A DNA stretch of 64,000 bases from the NCBI GenBank assembly GCA_029204225.1, contig CM055110.1, positions 48,088,921 to 48,152,920 of the forward strand, given 5' to 3'. The position numbers were made by a program, and so were the translations under genes. The notes below the pieces were generated by a model. The model was not told where the DNA came from and did not search any database. It saw only the letters and a program-made list of their open reading frames with translations. Shown here piece after piece: positions 53,250 to 64,000 of this stretch; the first letter of the stretch is position 1, and each line of letters opens with the position of its first letter. The DNA is from Diphasiastrum complanatum. Taxonomy: Eukaryota; Streptophyta; Lycopodiopsida; Lycopodiales; Lycopodiaceae.

Positions 53250-54055
53250 TGTTGGAAGTATTTCTAGTGAGTGCGGTGGCTAGATCTACTTACGGGTGTA
53301 GTATAGGGATGTAGAGATTCGTCCACTTTTTAGGTTTCTACAATAAGCTTCAACTGGAATATGGACAGGAATGAGAGCACTAAGGCTTACCCAACTAGTG
53401 CCCGAAACGAAAATAAACTAATTAGTAACAATAATGAAAATCCTTGCTAAGGCTTACCCAACTAGCAAGGTGACTAGACTAATCCTAGATTAACACCCGA
53501 AGGGTAATAAATGAGATTGCGGCTAATACTAAACAAATAGGCAATGAACATGCCACAATAAACCCGATGAAAAGGAGGCAAGAGGAGGCCCGAGCACCTT
53601 CCCTCAAGCTATGCACCTTTCCAAGGGGAACACAAATGAAATAGAATGATAATTTTCCAAAATAGAGAGCAAGAGAGCTTAATCTCAAAAGTGTTATTTA
53701 CAATGCAAATACTTCTCCTTTTATGGCAAGGAGGGTCTTCCATAAGTGTCTACTAACTTACGGGACTAATCTGTTCCTAGCCTTTCTAGAACTTCTAACT
53801 TAAGATTTAGAACTTCAATTTTCTTAACTTAGGACAACTTAAGATAAAATATTTCTAATCTTAAGTTTCCTAAGTCTAAGTTCTAAATCCAAGTTTAAGT
53901 TATTTTATTATTATTTAAGCTTCTACTCATGGACTTACAAAACACATGCCATGGCTTGAAGTTTATTGACAGATACTCATACGTGGTCTTACAAAACACA
54001 TGCCACGGAGTTTTATTATTTTTTTATTTTCTCTGTGTTAGCACAGTTGCTAACA
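53250..54055 (-). repeat. 3' LTR of the gypsy element
   Basis: 806 bp; minus-strand ends TGTTAGCAAC and CTTCCAACA. A TATA-like CCATAAAAGGAG is at about 53715-53726, followed by an R-like CTCTCTTGCTCTC. U5 holds a 19-bp direct repeat CTAAGGCTTACCCAACTAG (53380 and 53447). The left edge follows TTTAT; the matching right flank is outside the window. Confidence 0.8.
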
Positions 54056-54075
54056 TTATCCCCCTCCTTATTGGA
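54056..54075 (-). promoter_or_regulatory. Polypurine tract of the gypsy element
   Basis: Minus strand AAGGAGGGGGATAA immediately before the LTR TG; primes plus-strand DNA synthesis in this family. Confidence 0.75.
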
Positions 54076-54109
54076 TTGGTGGTCCCACACCAATCGACGC
54101 CTTTTTGTC

Positions 54110-55472
54110 CTAGATTTTTTGTGCTTCTTGGAGGCGAGACTGTTGCTGTCGGGAGTGGTAGATGGTCGTCCCGATGACCTCCATCATTTGCCACCGTAAT
54201 TTGTTCAGGAAGGGCATGGGTTTGTAATAATGGAGCATACTCTGAAGAAAGTTATGGGTTTTCCATAGCTCCACCATATCAACGTGCAGGGCGGAAGTAA
54301 GTGCAGCGCGATAATAGAGCCTTGTAATGTTGATATGGTCATCTTGCATGCGCAAGGGTTTATTGATGTCAAGGGCAATTGGGGTAACCCTCGATCTCAA
54401 AAACCTCTGAGTTCTACCAGAAATGCCACCAGGCCGCAATTATCCGCAAAATATCTGACATCGCGATCAGGATTGCCATGGTGCTTCTGGTAGAAGACTC
54501 GGCAGTTGGTGACCATGTCTTCGGCTAAGTTGCCGGTATCGAGTCGTGTGAGCTTAGGCCAAAAGATTCTATTCTTGCCCTTGGTGGCAGGAAACGGTTC
54601 TTGCCTCGCTACTGGATAGTAATAAGGATTGGTGCACATGTAGGAGGGAGCTTCGAGATATCGTGCCATTGAGGTCTTACTTTGCAGGAAGAGCTGATGG
54701 CGCCAAAGAGGTTGTGGATCCAGGAGTTTGACTGCTGCTTTATGTGTTTGACACTGGTCCAAATCTGGCAGTATTAGCCACCTCGCTCTTTCGTTGTTGA
54801 GTACTTCTTTGCAAACTCCTGAGAGACGCGCAACTCCTTGCTTGGTCCTGTAGGCGTGATTTTGTGCCGGATGGTGGGAGCTTCAGAGGCAATCTCGTGT
54901 TCGGTTTGTGGATTGGGATTAGGAGATAGAGGAGGTGAGGAGTTAGCTTCTGCAATTCGTTGTGATTCAGGAAAAAAGTGTCGTGGAATGAAGGTGGGGT
55001 TAGTGGTGTCGAGGGGGTTAGAAGCGGTGGAAGGGAAAAGAAAATGTTGGGAGCTGGTACCCTCAGAGCCTGATGGATTGGTTGGTGTTTGAGCTCCTTG
55101 CCCCAGGGGTTGGCTTTGAAATGCGGAGCCTTGAGTTGCAGGAGGAGGCTGTTGAAATCCCTCGCCATCTCCACCATCGGGTCCATCAAAGTGGTGTCCC
55201 GAATCATGAAATTGGGCGTGCTCTGCATGAACCGACGGTTTCTTCCAGGGTGGCTATGTGCTCGTTTAGGGCCTCGATGGAAGCAATGTATGATTGTCGT
55301 AATTTTGAGTGTTGCTCCGTCGTGGCTTTCAGATTTTGGGCCAGTGTTTGATAGGCCACCACTGGAATGGCAATTCCCTCAAGGATAGCTGGTGGTGCGA
55401 AGTCGTTGAAGTCCACCATTTCCAACTGTTCCTTCATAGCAAAACGTGCTGCTTGTAAATCTGCTACAGCCT
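54110..55472 (-). pseudogene. Extra ORF of the gypsy element, C-terminal part
   Basis: Minus strand: a helical stretch (SSEAVADLQAARFAMKEQLE, TEQHSKLRQSYIASIEALNE), a Pro/Ser/Gln-rich linker (frame change near 55220), then MARYLEAPSYMCTNPYYYPV, KGKNRIFWPKLTRLDTGNLA, DRDVRYFADNCGLVAFLVEL and, after another shift, INITRLYYRAALTSALHVDM and LHYYKPMPFLNKLRWQMMEV. I recognise no family. No transmembrane segment is evident, so it is not a clear envelope protein although it sits in the env position. It lacks its beginning, which lies on the other side of the inverted block (58180-59790). Confidence 0.6.
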
Positions 55473-57424
55473 CACTTGAAAAATGCCAGATTTGGGTAAC
55501 CCATGGTATTGTGCTGGGACATATTATCTCACGAAATGGCATTGCCACTGACCCTGAAAAGATCCTTATCATTCAAAATCTACCGGAACCGCGTATGATA
55601 CGTGAAGTTTACTCCCTTGGCCACGCCAACTACTATCGGTGTTTTATTTTCGATTTCGCTAACAAAGCACGCTTGATCTACAAAGTAGTTGTAGTTCCCA
55701 AATGGACAGATGAACAACGCGTCGCCTTCAATCAACTCAAAGAAGCCCTTACCAAAGCACCCATCCTCCGGGCTCCTGATTATTCTAAAGAATTCCATGT
55801 GCATACTGATGCATCCAAGTATGCCATTGGAGCAGTGCTCACCCAACCGGGAGAATTCAAAAAAGATTACCCAATTCGTTTTCTTAGTCGACAATTGTTA
55901 TTTGCTAAAGTCAATTATACCACTATCGAACGTGAAGCCTTGGCAATAGTATATGCGGTTCAAAAGTTTCACCATTATCTTCTAGAAAAAATCTTTGCGT
56001 TCTTCAATGATCATCAAGCACTGTTGTATCTCGTCAACAAGACCTACACCATAGGTCGTATTACTAGATGGATCCTATTATTGAGAGAATTTGAGTTTAG
56101 GATTGTGGTTCGTAAGGGAGTTCAGCATTTTTTAGTAGATCATCTATCCCGAATCCCTAATCTTCCTACCCCTGATCAAGGCATCAACGATGATTTACCA
56201 GATGCAATCCTTTTCCAAGTTGACTCTACACCTATATGGGCTAAGGAAATTACCGAATATTTAACTTCAGGACAGATGGATCCTTCCTTCTCTAAACCCG
56301 AACAATGACCGTTGGTCCTCAAAACTAAACCTTATATGTTGATTGAAGGACAACTCTACAAGCAAGGGTTAGATGGAATTATCCAACGATGTCTTACTGA
56401 AGGAGAAATCCCCTCTATAATATCCCTCACTCATGAAGGTATTGGTGCCGGCCATTTCTCTTCTGAAGCAACTGCTAAGAAAATTCTCTTGGCCGGTTTA
56501 TGGTGGCCAACACTCTTCAAGGATACGCACAATTACACTAAGGCTTGTGATGTCTGCCAACGCACAAAACACTTTCAAAAAATAGACTACATGCCTTTAC
56601 ACCCTATAACCACTGATCAAGCTTTCCAAAAATGGGGAATTGATTATGTCGAACCTATTAGTCCTGCTGCTCGACACACACAATCTCGTTACATCATAGT
56701 AGCTACGGACTACTGCACCAAATGGGCTGAAGCAAGAGCTGTTCGCAATGCTGACGCTCGTTCCACCGCCAAATTTCTCTATGAACAGGTTATAGTTCGG
56801 TTCAGATGTCCTCTAGAGCTTATCAGTGATAGGGGAACACATTTCCTTAATTCTGTCATAGCATATCTCCTTTCCAAATTTTTTCTGGTACATCGCAAAA
56901 GTTTCCCATACTACCCACAATGCAATGGCTAGGCAGAATCCACCAATAAAATCCTATGTGGCATTCTCACCAAAACCGTCGAATCCAGCCGATATGATTG
57001 GGAGCTCAAACTCCACGTTGCTCTCTGGGCTTATCGCACTACCCCAAAGCGAGCTACAGGCTTAACCCCCTTCCAGCTCACATATGGTCAAGAAGCCGTT
57101 ATGCCTGTGGAATTCCATATTCCCTCCCTTCAAATAGCCCACAATCTTGAGCTCGATACTCCTCAAAATCTAGCAAATAGGTTATTCCATCTGGAGCAAC
57201 TCTGTGAAACACGACGGATCAACATCCATGCTCAACAAGTCCACAAACGACGACAAAAAACATGGCATGATCGATCATTGAAACTTAGAGATTTCCAGGT
57301 GGGCAATAAGGTCCTGCTATACCAGGCCAAAGCCTTCAAAGGCAAACTGAAATTTTCAGGCCAAAGACCTTATGTCATAAAAAAAATTCCTTACCTCTGG
57401 ATATGTTCAACTCCAAACCCTTAG
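55473..57424 (+). pseudogene. Gypsy RT end, RNase H and integrase (inverted block)
   Basis: One plus-strand frame with two stops only (TGA 56306, TAG 56930). It opens in the RT thumb (SLEKCQIWVTHGIVLGHIIS, DPEKILIIQNLPEP), then RNase H with HVHTDASKYAIGAV (Asp), TTIEREALAIVYAV (Glu) and FFNDHQAL (Asp), then integrase: zinc finger HEGIGAGHFSSEATAKKILL...CDVCQRT, WGIDYVEPI and ISDRGTHFLN with the catalytic Asp pair, AESTNKILCGILTKTVESSR with the Glu, and WAYRTTPKRATGLTPFQLTY. There is no chromodomain. Everything before the thumb, including YLDD, is at 59790-60357 on the other strand. Confidence 0.92.
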
Positions 57425-58179
57425 GCGATGTCCTCGACACTGTGGCCAATGGGAGTCGACTGAGAAAGTACAACGAGCCCTGCTTTTATCTTGATATGTA
57501 TTAGCTGTTTTTTCTCTACTGTTATTTTTTTTTCTTCTCTCTTTTTATTATTTGTATGCCATTTTGACAATATTTTTTGCTGTGATTTGTTGTTCCACCC
57601 ATCAAGATACTATCAGATCAGGTATACCAACAGTCTTCTCTGAGAAAACCACAAAAGTCATTAGTTTCAGACAAATTGTTTTCACATCATCTTAGATAGA
57701 ATTCGCCTGACCCCTTTCTTACAGAGAATGATTCATTTTTGGCCTTCGCCAATTCTGTCTTAGAAGAAAAATGTCAAAAAAAAAAAATTGAGTTTTCTTC
57801 ATCATATATCCATGCTCAAAATTTGCAGACAATTTGCGGGAGCTCAAATTGATCCTCACGGTTTCTCTATTACCTCCGCAAATTCTGATCAGATATTTTT
57901 TTGCACTATCAGACATTTTCTCTCTTCTGGCAAACACAAATCACTTACAAGAATCCGTGGGCCCTTAGAATGATGCCTCAAAATTCGTGACCATCATTAC
58001 CAAATCGTGGACACTGAGGACGATTTATAGGTGAAGTTGCAAATTCCTGCCCAAAAAAGTCTATATATAGGTCTCCACCCTTTCTCCACGAGTTCATTTT
58101 AGATTGCTGCTCTCGAGTTCATGCCAAATTTTTTTCAAAATTCTCAAAATTCTCAGAGCAATCTAAAATTACTGCTGCC
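57425..58179 (+). other. Spacer between integrase and the extra ORF
   Basis: About 750 bp without a gene. Contains A-runs (57776-57790) and pyrimidine-rich stretches. A start context GCTGCCATGG at 58180 leads into the extra ORF, so a subgenomic or spliced message might begin or splice here. Confidence 0.5.
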
Positions 58180-59790
58180 ATGGCTTTCCATGATTCCTCA
58201 CTGAGCTTGCATCGCCGTAAACCCCCTCGTCCTTACTCAGGGGATATAATCATGATCTCTCTTAAGAATTACACCGAGCAGCTCACACTGGCCAAGGATA
58301 TCCTCACCAACCTTGGCTTTGATTAACACTTTTCTAGGACCAGCAAAGCGAGAGCCTCATCCGAGCAGCCTACTCGACCTATTCGGATGAGTTCCAAACT
58401 TTTCGGCTTACAACCAAGACTGGCAGTTATTCTATTATCAACGTCTCTCCGTGGGATCTTCAGAGTGTCGACTTTCCTAATCTCGGAGAGACAATCCATG
58501 GCAAGGGCACCAACTATGATGCCAAGTACTTCACCAAGTTTCTAACAGACAATGGCAAAACCATTGCCCAAACCAACGACGGGATCGCTATCCGACTCAT
58601 CACGGATCCCCATCTATGGACCGCCTCAGAGATCCTCATCACCATGGTCGCAATACATACCACCAAGGTGGATCGCATCCCACCAAGCGATCTCTTCTCT
58701 CTGACCCTCACCATGGACGACCCCACTCAAAATTATAAGTGGGCTGAGAAGGTAGCGGAGAAGCTGTGCGGAGCCCTGAAAGCCCGCAAATCAACTACCA
58801 AATGTGGGTATCTCCTCCACATGTTGGTCACCAAGCAATTGGGGTCTAAGGCGGCTGCTACCATCAAGGAGCTGGATGCTATAACATCCAAGCACAAAAA
58901 AGCGAGCCACCCCCCAACCGACAGCAGAACCAGTCTCACCAGCCCCACCTACTAAGAAGCAGAAAGATAAGGCAGTCAACATAGACGCAGATGTCCCACA
59001 TGACATTTTATCTAGCGACATCCAGATAAAATATGTTGAATCCGGAGGGAGCCTTAAACCATCTTAGGTCCCAAAGGAGGTCCTAGAGCAGCAGGCGGCC
59101 TTACTTCACCAGGCCCAACAACGCCGACAAGTAGTCGCAGCAACAGCAAACAGCTCCAGAACGGCAAGCACTTCTGGCTCTGATCCTATGGGCGTGATTC
59201 CGTCCACACAAGCAATCTCCTCTCCATCACTTGCTCTCGCAATCCCACCACCACCCCCACCATTTACTATCACCTCCACACCCTCACTAGCTCTCAACAC
59301 GGGCTTCACTGCCACACTTCTACAAAAGCCCTCGACTGTACAAATCTCCACCCTACTTGACTCCACAGTCAACGTAGATGATTTTGCCTTACAATTACTA
59401 ACTGCACTCCCATCAACCACTGTCACCACTAATCCAATCCAACAATCTCCGCCACGTAGTCTCTCCCCACCCCTCAATCCACAATCACCCCTCCCTGCCT
59501 TTCCTACACCTCCGTCTAGCCCTGCTCCATATTTTCTACCATTTAACCCCATGTCGTACCCTAGGGGGACAACACACTATGCGGCAATTCGACGATGGTG
59601 CTATGGCGGGCCTTCAGAAAGAAAAATCAAGGCTGGAGGAGGAAACCAAACAACAACAGCTGCAGATCCAGAACCTCACGAATTACAATCAACAACAACA
59701 ACATATGCTAATCCATCTCCAGAACCAGCTCCAACTGAAGGTATCCAACATGCAGCAAACCATCGATACGATAAAAGTTTTTTTGAGCAC
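58180..59790 (+). pseudogene. Extra ORF of the gypsy element, N-terminal part
   Basis: Starts at ATG 58180 (MAFHDSSLSLHRRKPPRPYS). After a shift near 58325 it reads SLIRAAYSTYSDEFQTFRLT, SIINVSPWDLQSVDFPNLGE, NYDAKYFTKFLTDNGKTIAQ, WTASEILITMVAIHTTKVDR IPPSDLF and GYLLHMLVTKQLGSKAAATI KELD; after another shift near 58910 a Pro/Ser/Thr-rich linker (59188-59570) and finally a Gln-rich coiled coil (EKSRLEEETKQQQLQIQNL, MQQTIDTIKVF). No family recognised, but the first 270 residues look like a folded domain. The coiled coil is cut at about 59790 and its continuation is at 55472 on the minus strand. Confidence 0.6.
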
Positions 59791-60357
59791 AGACAGATGA
59801 CATATTTCTTCGGAATGTATTCCTAAATCGTCCAAGTAAACTTCTAAGGTATCGCCCATCTGCTGAGAAAAGGCTGCTTGCATAACACGTTGGAAGGTGC
59901 TAGGAGCATTGCAGAGCCCAAAAGACATGACTTTCCAGTAGAAGGTTCCCCATTCTGTGGCAAAGGTGGTTTTGTGTTGATCTTCTTCAGCGATTTGGAT
60001 CATATTATATCCGCTAAAGCCATCTAAGAAGGAGTAAGCCTCATGGTAAGATGGATTTTCTAAGATGGATTCTCCGAAAGGTAATGGAAAATGATCACAT
60101 TCAGTGACGGCGTTAAGTTTCTTAAAATCAACACAGATCTGGAGTTTTCCATTTTTCTTGGGGACGATGACAATTGGGGAGACCCACTCAGTATGCTCAA
60201 TTTCATATATAAATCTCGCATCTAAAAGGCATTGTAATTCTTCTTTGATCTTGGCCTTATAGATGGGATTGCATCTGTACAGATGACTCGTAGTGGGCCT
60301 TGCACCCGGTTTAAGTGGGATACGATGCACATCTACTTGGGGTGAGATGTCGTTCAT
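59790..60357 (-). pseudogene. Gypsy reverse transcriptase, first part
   Basis: Open minus frame with VDVHRIPLKPGARPTTSHLY, LDARFIYEIEHTEWVSPIVI VPKKNGKLQICVDFKKLNAV, FLDGFSGYNMIQIAEEDQHK, TTFATEWGTFYWKVMSFGLC NAPSTFQRVMQ and the catalytic VYLDDLGIHSEE. It is intact as far as it goes and ends about ten residues after YLDD, where the sequence becomes the complement of the extra ORF. The missing thumb is at 55473 on the plus strand. Confidence 0.92.
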
Positions 60358-61178
60358 GTCTTTATAGGTCCAAGCAAAGATATGGCAATATTTTCGCAGG
60401 ATCTTTTCAAGCCATCTTTGTTGTTCGCGATTGAGATGAGCTCCGATGTGGACAAGATATTTGTTGGTTTTATTTGGCTCACTCAGGGAAAGGGTTATGG
60501 TTTGTGCAGGGCCTTCGTAGGGTGAATTACTAGTGGGCTCACATTGAGCTTGGGGTAATTTGATTGTGACATCCTCGATCGTATAGTCCTTAAAGTATGC
60601 AAGAACATCATGGGCTAGAGATTCGAGGGGGGCCTTGCCTTTATTTTGTCGAGATGGTGCTTTTTTGGGGATGGGTGTAGAGCTATAGGCAATCTCAAGA
60701 ACTTACCAAACAGTTGTGAAGTCACCCGACGGTTGAATTTGAAGTGGTTTTTTCATTTTCTCTTTCATAGTATGACCACGTAGTTGAGGTTTTGGTGGTG
60801 GAGAGACAGTTGGTATGTCATGGAGGATCTCGTCATCAATTTGAAAGATAGTCCCCTCCTCACAGAGATCTCATGGATAGTGTGGACATTTGGGATGGTA
60901 GAGTTTTGTCTCAGGGTTTTTCTTTTGCAACATTGGCAACGGATTCCACCTTGGAAGCATGTTGCGGATAGGTCTTCGAGGGAAGTGCTTCCATATAGTT
61001 GAGGATCTGAATATCAGAAATGTCCATATCTTCTGGGCAATTCTGAATTCATAAGACGGTCTCATCATCAATGAATAAATCGTCTGATTCATTAGTAGGT
61101 AGCCATGCAACATTCAGCAGCTCATCATGGTGTGGAAGAATATCAACAAAATTGATATTGATGATGGGTGTATCCAGA
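60358..61178 (-). other. Protease-RT linker of the gypsy element
   Basis: Lies between the protease and RT frames on the same strand. Short minus frames are open but interrupted; no domain recognised. By position it belongs to the pol polyprotein. Confidence 0.55.
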
Positions 61179-61750
61179 TCAGGTAATTGGTCTTTGATCG
61201 ATCGGGTGTGGAGAGGTACAATTATCCTGATGTTGAGCACAGTAATTGGCATTCACACAGTCAATGGTAGCTAGACTGTGACTCCAGTTTATGATATCAG
61301 TAGATTTAACATCATGACCTTTTTTGTGGCTGGACTGGTATGGCTCAAATATTGAGCTGGTGGTTGAGGATCCCTCGTCATGTATGCGTACATGCTTGAG
61401 TTTACCCGTTGAGTCAATTGTGATAGAATTGTCACGATTACCAAAAGTGACTCGACCTTTGCTCCAGTCATGAACGACTCGTGCATTGGTGAGCCACGGA
61501 CGACCAAGTAGTAATTCATAAGAATAGGCATTATTGAGAATATCAAGTACTATAAGGTCAACAGAAAATTTGAGACCTCCTAGTTTGATCAGCACGTGCG
61601 GAAGGAAACCGGCAGGTCGGACCACACTTTGATCAGCCATTCAAAGCTTATCAAAGTGTGTTTGGCTAGCTTGTCTCTCAGATTCTATTCCATCATGAGG
61701 GATGTGGAAATGATATTAACCCCGGAACCTCCATCGAGTATCGCTAAAAC
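61179..61750 (-). pseudogene. Gypsy aspartic protease
   Basis: The active-site block is VLAILDGGSGVNIISTSLM (about 61700-61750), where plant gypsy proteases usually have DSGAS; here Asp-Gly-Gly-Ser-Gly. After a frame change near 61660 comes LKFSVDLIVLDILNNAYSYE LLLGRPWLTNARVVHDW, the flap and the second half (LLGRPWL). The domain would process the Gag-Pol polyprotein. One frameshift is present, otherwise well kept. Confidence 0.85.
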
Positions 61751-63540
61751 TTCACGGGATTGATGATGGGTAGCTGGGATTTTGAAGTTACCTCGTTCGC
61801 TGAGTGGATTGGTTAGATGTAAGGGCATTTCATGCAACTCATCAATAGTGGTGGTGGTATTGGATTGGATCTGTTGTTTCCACTGGCCAACATGCTTCCA
61901 GAGGACATGGAAGGGAAGAGTGACATTGGCTTGTAGTAAATCTCCCCAAACTTCGGTACCTTCAAGGGTTTCGCTTTCAAAGGGCTTGTGAGGTACTTTA
62001 TGGGAAGAGGAAGATTGTTGGTCGGCATTATGGATTTGCTGGCGATACTCATGATGCAGCCGAATTTCTTCAGATGGGTGAGGATAAACTATCGGGGTTG
62101 GATCACCACTTGGAGGAACAGCCTGCGGTTGAGTTTTGCTGGGTGCAAGTGTAGGGGCTTGGCATTGGGTTTGTGCCTGAGTCAAGACCCAAGTAGGATG
62201 AGCTTCAACTGGTAAAATTTCTACTTGTACTGAATAGACTAGAGCAGCAGGTTTGGATCGGGATGGGCAGTCCTTCACATGATGTTCAATACCACAATTT
62301 TCACAAGCTGGAGAAAAACGGAGTTTATCTGGGCAGTGAATACTAGGATGTTTATTTGCACAGATAAAGCATCCTCGTATTGTGGGTAGTTGATGTGCGG
62401 CAAAGACAGCTTGGTTTGGATTGTAAGCTTGGGCATTGGGATCCAGTGGTTGAGCATTAGAATCATAGGTATAATAAACAACCGTTTCAGTAGAGTACTG
62501 TGGTTGAGTATTGCCTTCCACATAGTAGGTGGCCGGATCGATGGTATTCGGATCAAGATAATGGACAGCATTCTGTGGGGCAGGTTGGTTAACAACAAAC
62601 TATTGACATGGGGATGGGTATTGATTTGGTGCAGGTAGTCGTGGTTGGTAAACCCCTGGTCGTGGCACAGGTTGTTGTGGCGGGTAGGGGCGGTAAGCTC
62701 GATAAACAGTGGGTCTGGTGGCTGTTGGGAAATAATTTCGCAGTTGAGGGCATTCATTAGCAGTGTGATGCTATGAGCAGATTGGACACCAGACATTTTC
62801 TCTTGCTGAAAAAGATTTCTCAGCAATCTATTTTATGGCAGTTTGGAAATCAGCAGTGAGTTTATCCATATGTGATTGTTGCACTTTTTGCCAGGTTTTC
62901 ATTTGATGTATAAGTTCAGAAGACTGAGCAATATTATCAGACTTAGGATGATCCGGATTCTTAGATTTCTTTTCACAATGATCAAAGTCATCATCGGAAC
63001 CTTTGTCTTCTTCACGGATAGCATTGGTCATCACATCTTTAAGTTGATCATAAAGGTCAACTGGTTTGAGTCCATGGCGGATGTTTTTAGGCAATCCAAC
63101 TAAAAATAGTTTTATGGCCATTCGTTCAGTGATATTTTCATCAGCACATTCTACTTTGAGACGTTTAAATGCTCAATGTAGTTTGAAACAGACTCTTCGC
63201 GACGCATCTTGATATGAGTAATTTGAATGAACGGGCTCTGAGTCAGTTTGGATGGTTTGAAACGCTTGATGAGAGCGTCCTTGAGGGTGGTCCAAGAAGC
63301 AAGATCAAGAGTTTCGAGATTCAAGTACCACTCCTTGGCGGTGCCATAGAGTACCATGGAAAATAGACGAAGCTTTTCAGTTTCAGAGGTATCTCCATAA
63401 AAACGGCATGCATTATCAAAGTCTTAGAAAAATCGGACTAAATCAGATTCGCCATCGTACTTTGGTGCATCAATACGTGAAATTCTTCGTTCCATTCGTG
63501 GAGGAGTCGGATTAGAAGATTCAGCACAGTCACGAGACAT
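61751..63540 (-). pseudogene. Gypsy Gag with three zinc knuckles
   Basis: Starts at ATG 63540 (MSRDCAESSNPTPPRMERRI), then DAPKYDGESDLVRFF, one stop, the capsid block MVLYGTAKEWYLNLETLDLA SWTTLKDALIKRFKPS, a one-base shift near 63150 and ADENITERMAIKLFLVGLPK. Downstream lie three CCHC-type knuckles: CPIC..HHTANEC (about 62760-62800, with a stop inside), CFICANKHPSIHC (about 62345-62385) and CENCGIEHHVKDC (about 62265-62305), separated by a Pro/Gln/Tyr-rich linker. Gag packages the RNA. Three knuckles are more than the usual one or two. Confidence 0.85.
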
Positions 63541-64000
63541 GATGCAGAATACAGATGAGCAGGCCAGGACTGTACTTGGCAAAAAGGGCAGTTTGCTTGC
63601 AGAATGGATAGTGTAGGACAAACACTGGTCTTTTTGATTGTTATAGAATTCACGGACAGGCTGAGAAATCGTGGAGAGGTAGATAAATCTAACTGTAATA
63701 CTCGTAAATTCTGAACAAGTCTTCTGAATGTTAGAATAGTGTTTTTTTGAGATTTTCTAGAAAAATTTGACGTTTCAGAATTCGCGGATAGTACAGGAAA
63801 ATCGTGCTCTGTGAGGGCGAATTCTAAGGCTTGATGACGAATTCTAACAGAGAGGTTTGATTGGCAGATAGGGAATTTAGAGAAAGATGTGATATTCTGT
63901 CAGTAAACGGGCAAAATCTGTGAGATAGAATTCGCGAAGCTGTTGAAGGACTGATCTTAATGAGATCTAGCCTCAGTGAAGTTGACGAATTCTAAGACAG
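63541..64000 (-). other. 5' leader of the gypsy element
   Basis: Region upstream of gag on the minus strand, continuing past the window. It contains repeated GAATTC(T)/GACGAATTCTAA words (63830-63850 and 63985). No primer-binding site is visible, so the 5' LTR lies beyond 64000. Confidence 0.5.

Larger units (their letters stand above)
53250..64000 (-). mobile_element. Long Ty3/gypsy element with internal inversion (5' end outside window)
   Basis: Minus-strand order from the right edge: gag, protease, RT first half (to about 59790); then an inverted block 55473-59790 holding the RT end, RNase H, integrase and the first part of an extra ORF on the plus strand; then the rest of the extra ORF, a PPT and the 3' LTR on the minus strand. 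It has no chromodomain, and RT and protease resemble the Tat/Athila side of plant gypsy elements. The 5' LTR and target duplications lie beyond 64000. Confidence 0.85.

Noticed and set aside
54838-55388. Plus-strand frames of 84-99 codons
   Set aside because: They are shadows of the extra ORF on the minus strand.
59106-59552. 148-codon glycine-rich minus frame
   Set aside because: Antisense of the Pro/Ser/Thr-rich linker of the extra ORF.

Overview
This window is a gene-poor, AT-rich stretch of a large land-plant nuclear genome made almost entirely of nested, broken transposable elements. The plant signature is the tRNA-iMet primer-binding sites of Ty1/copia elements (13-base plus-strand forms of GGCTCTGATACCA at 591, 913-type copies at 23913, 35687 and 45273), plant-type copia, Ty3/gypsy and CACTA proteins, and GT-AG intron remnants. 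No tRNA, rRNA, CRISPR or bacterial operon was seen. The species cannot be named; repeat density and a Helentron-type element suit a seed-free plant or gymnosperm, but that is inference.

Layout. 1-1284: 5' end of a minus-strand copia (leader, PBS, LTR). 2.4-3.9 kb: broken OB-fold/RPA-like gene. 6.0-6.6 kb: duplicated exon-like unit. 8.7-9.8 kb: worn copia IN/RT. 12.2-17.7 kb: a nearly complete Helentron (Rep, PIF1-like helicase, C-terminal AP-type endonuclease) with several in-frame stops. 18.2-20.1 kb: gypsy RT joined to copia IN and RT. 20.3-24.7 kb: copia element A, with matching 5-bp target duplications. 26.6-29.6 kb: gypsy scrap and a host-gene pseudogene apparently split by a copia 3' end. 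29.9-32.2 kb: copia RT-RNaseH and its LTR. 32.2-37.6 kb: a copia protease/integrase interrupted by copia element B (32341-36510). 37.6-38.4 kb: reverse-oriented copia RT. 38.6-40.9 kb: CACTA transposase fragment beside an inverted-repeat unit with a 25-bp motif array. 41.4-47.2 kb: gypsy RT, chromodomain integrase, copia gag, copia RT and LTRs. 47.5-52.5 kb: CACTA transposase with motif arrays on both sides. 53.25 kb to the window end: a long minus-strand Ty3/gypsy element.

Three things stand out. First, copia elements A and B both lack reverse transcriptase, yet both encode Gag, an integrase-tail remnant and the same unrecognised C-terminal region of about 250 residues, ending at the same stop; this looks like a non-autonomous LTR lineage carrying its own conserved domain. 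Second, the 53-64 kb gypsy element contains a 4.3-kb internal inversion: its RT and a large extra ORF in the env position are each cut at the same two points, and reversing 55473-59790 restores both. Third, the Helentron Rep protein starts with three HTH-like repeats and ends in an endonuclease, an architecture seldom described in plants.

Nothing here looks like an intact host gene. Almost all coding sequences carry stops or frameshifts, so the features are mainly fossils; functional statements are about the families.
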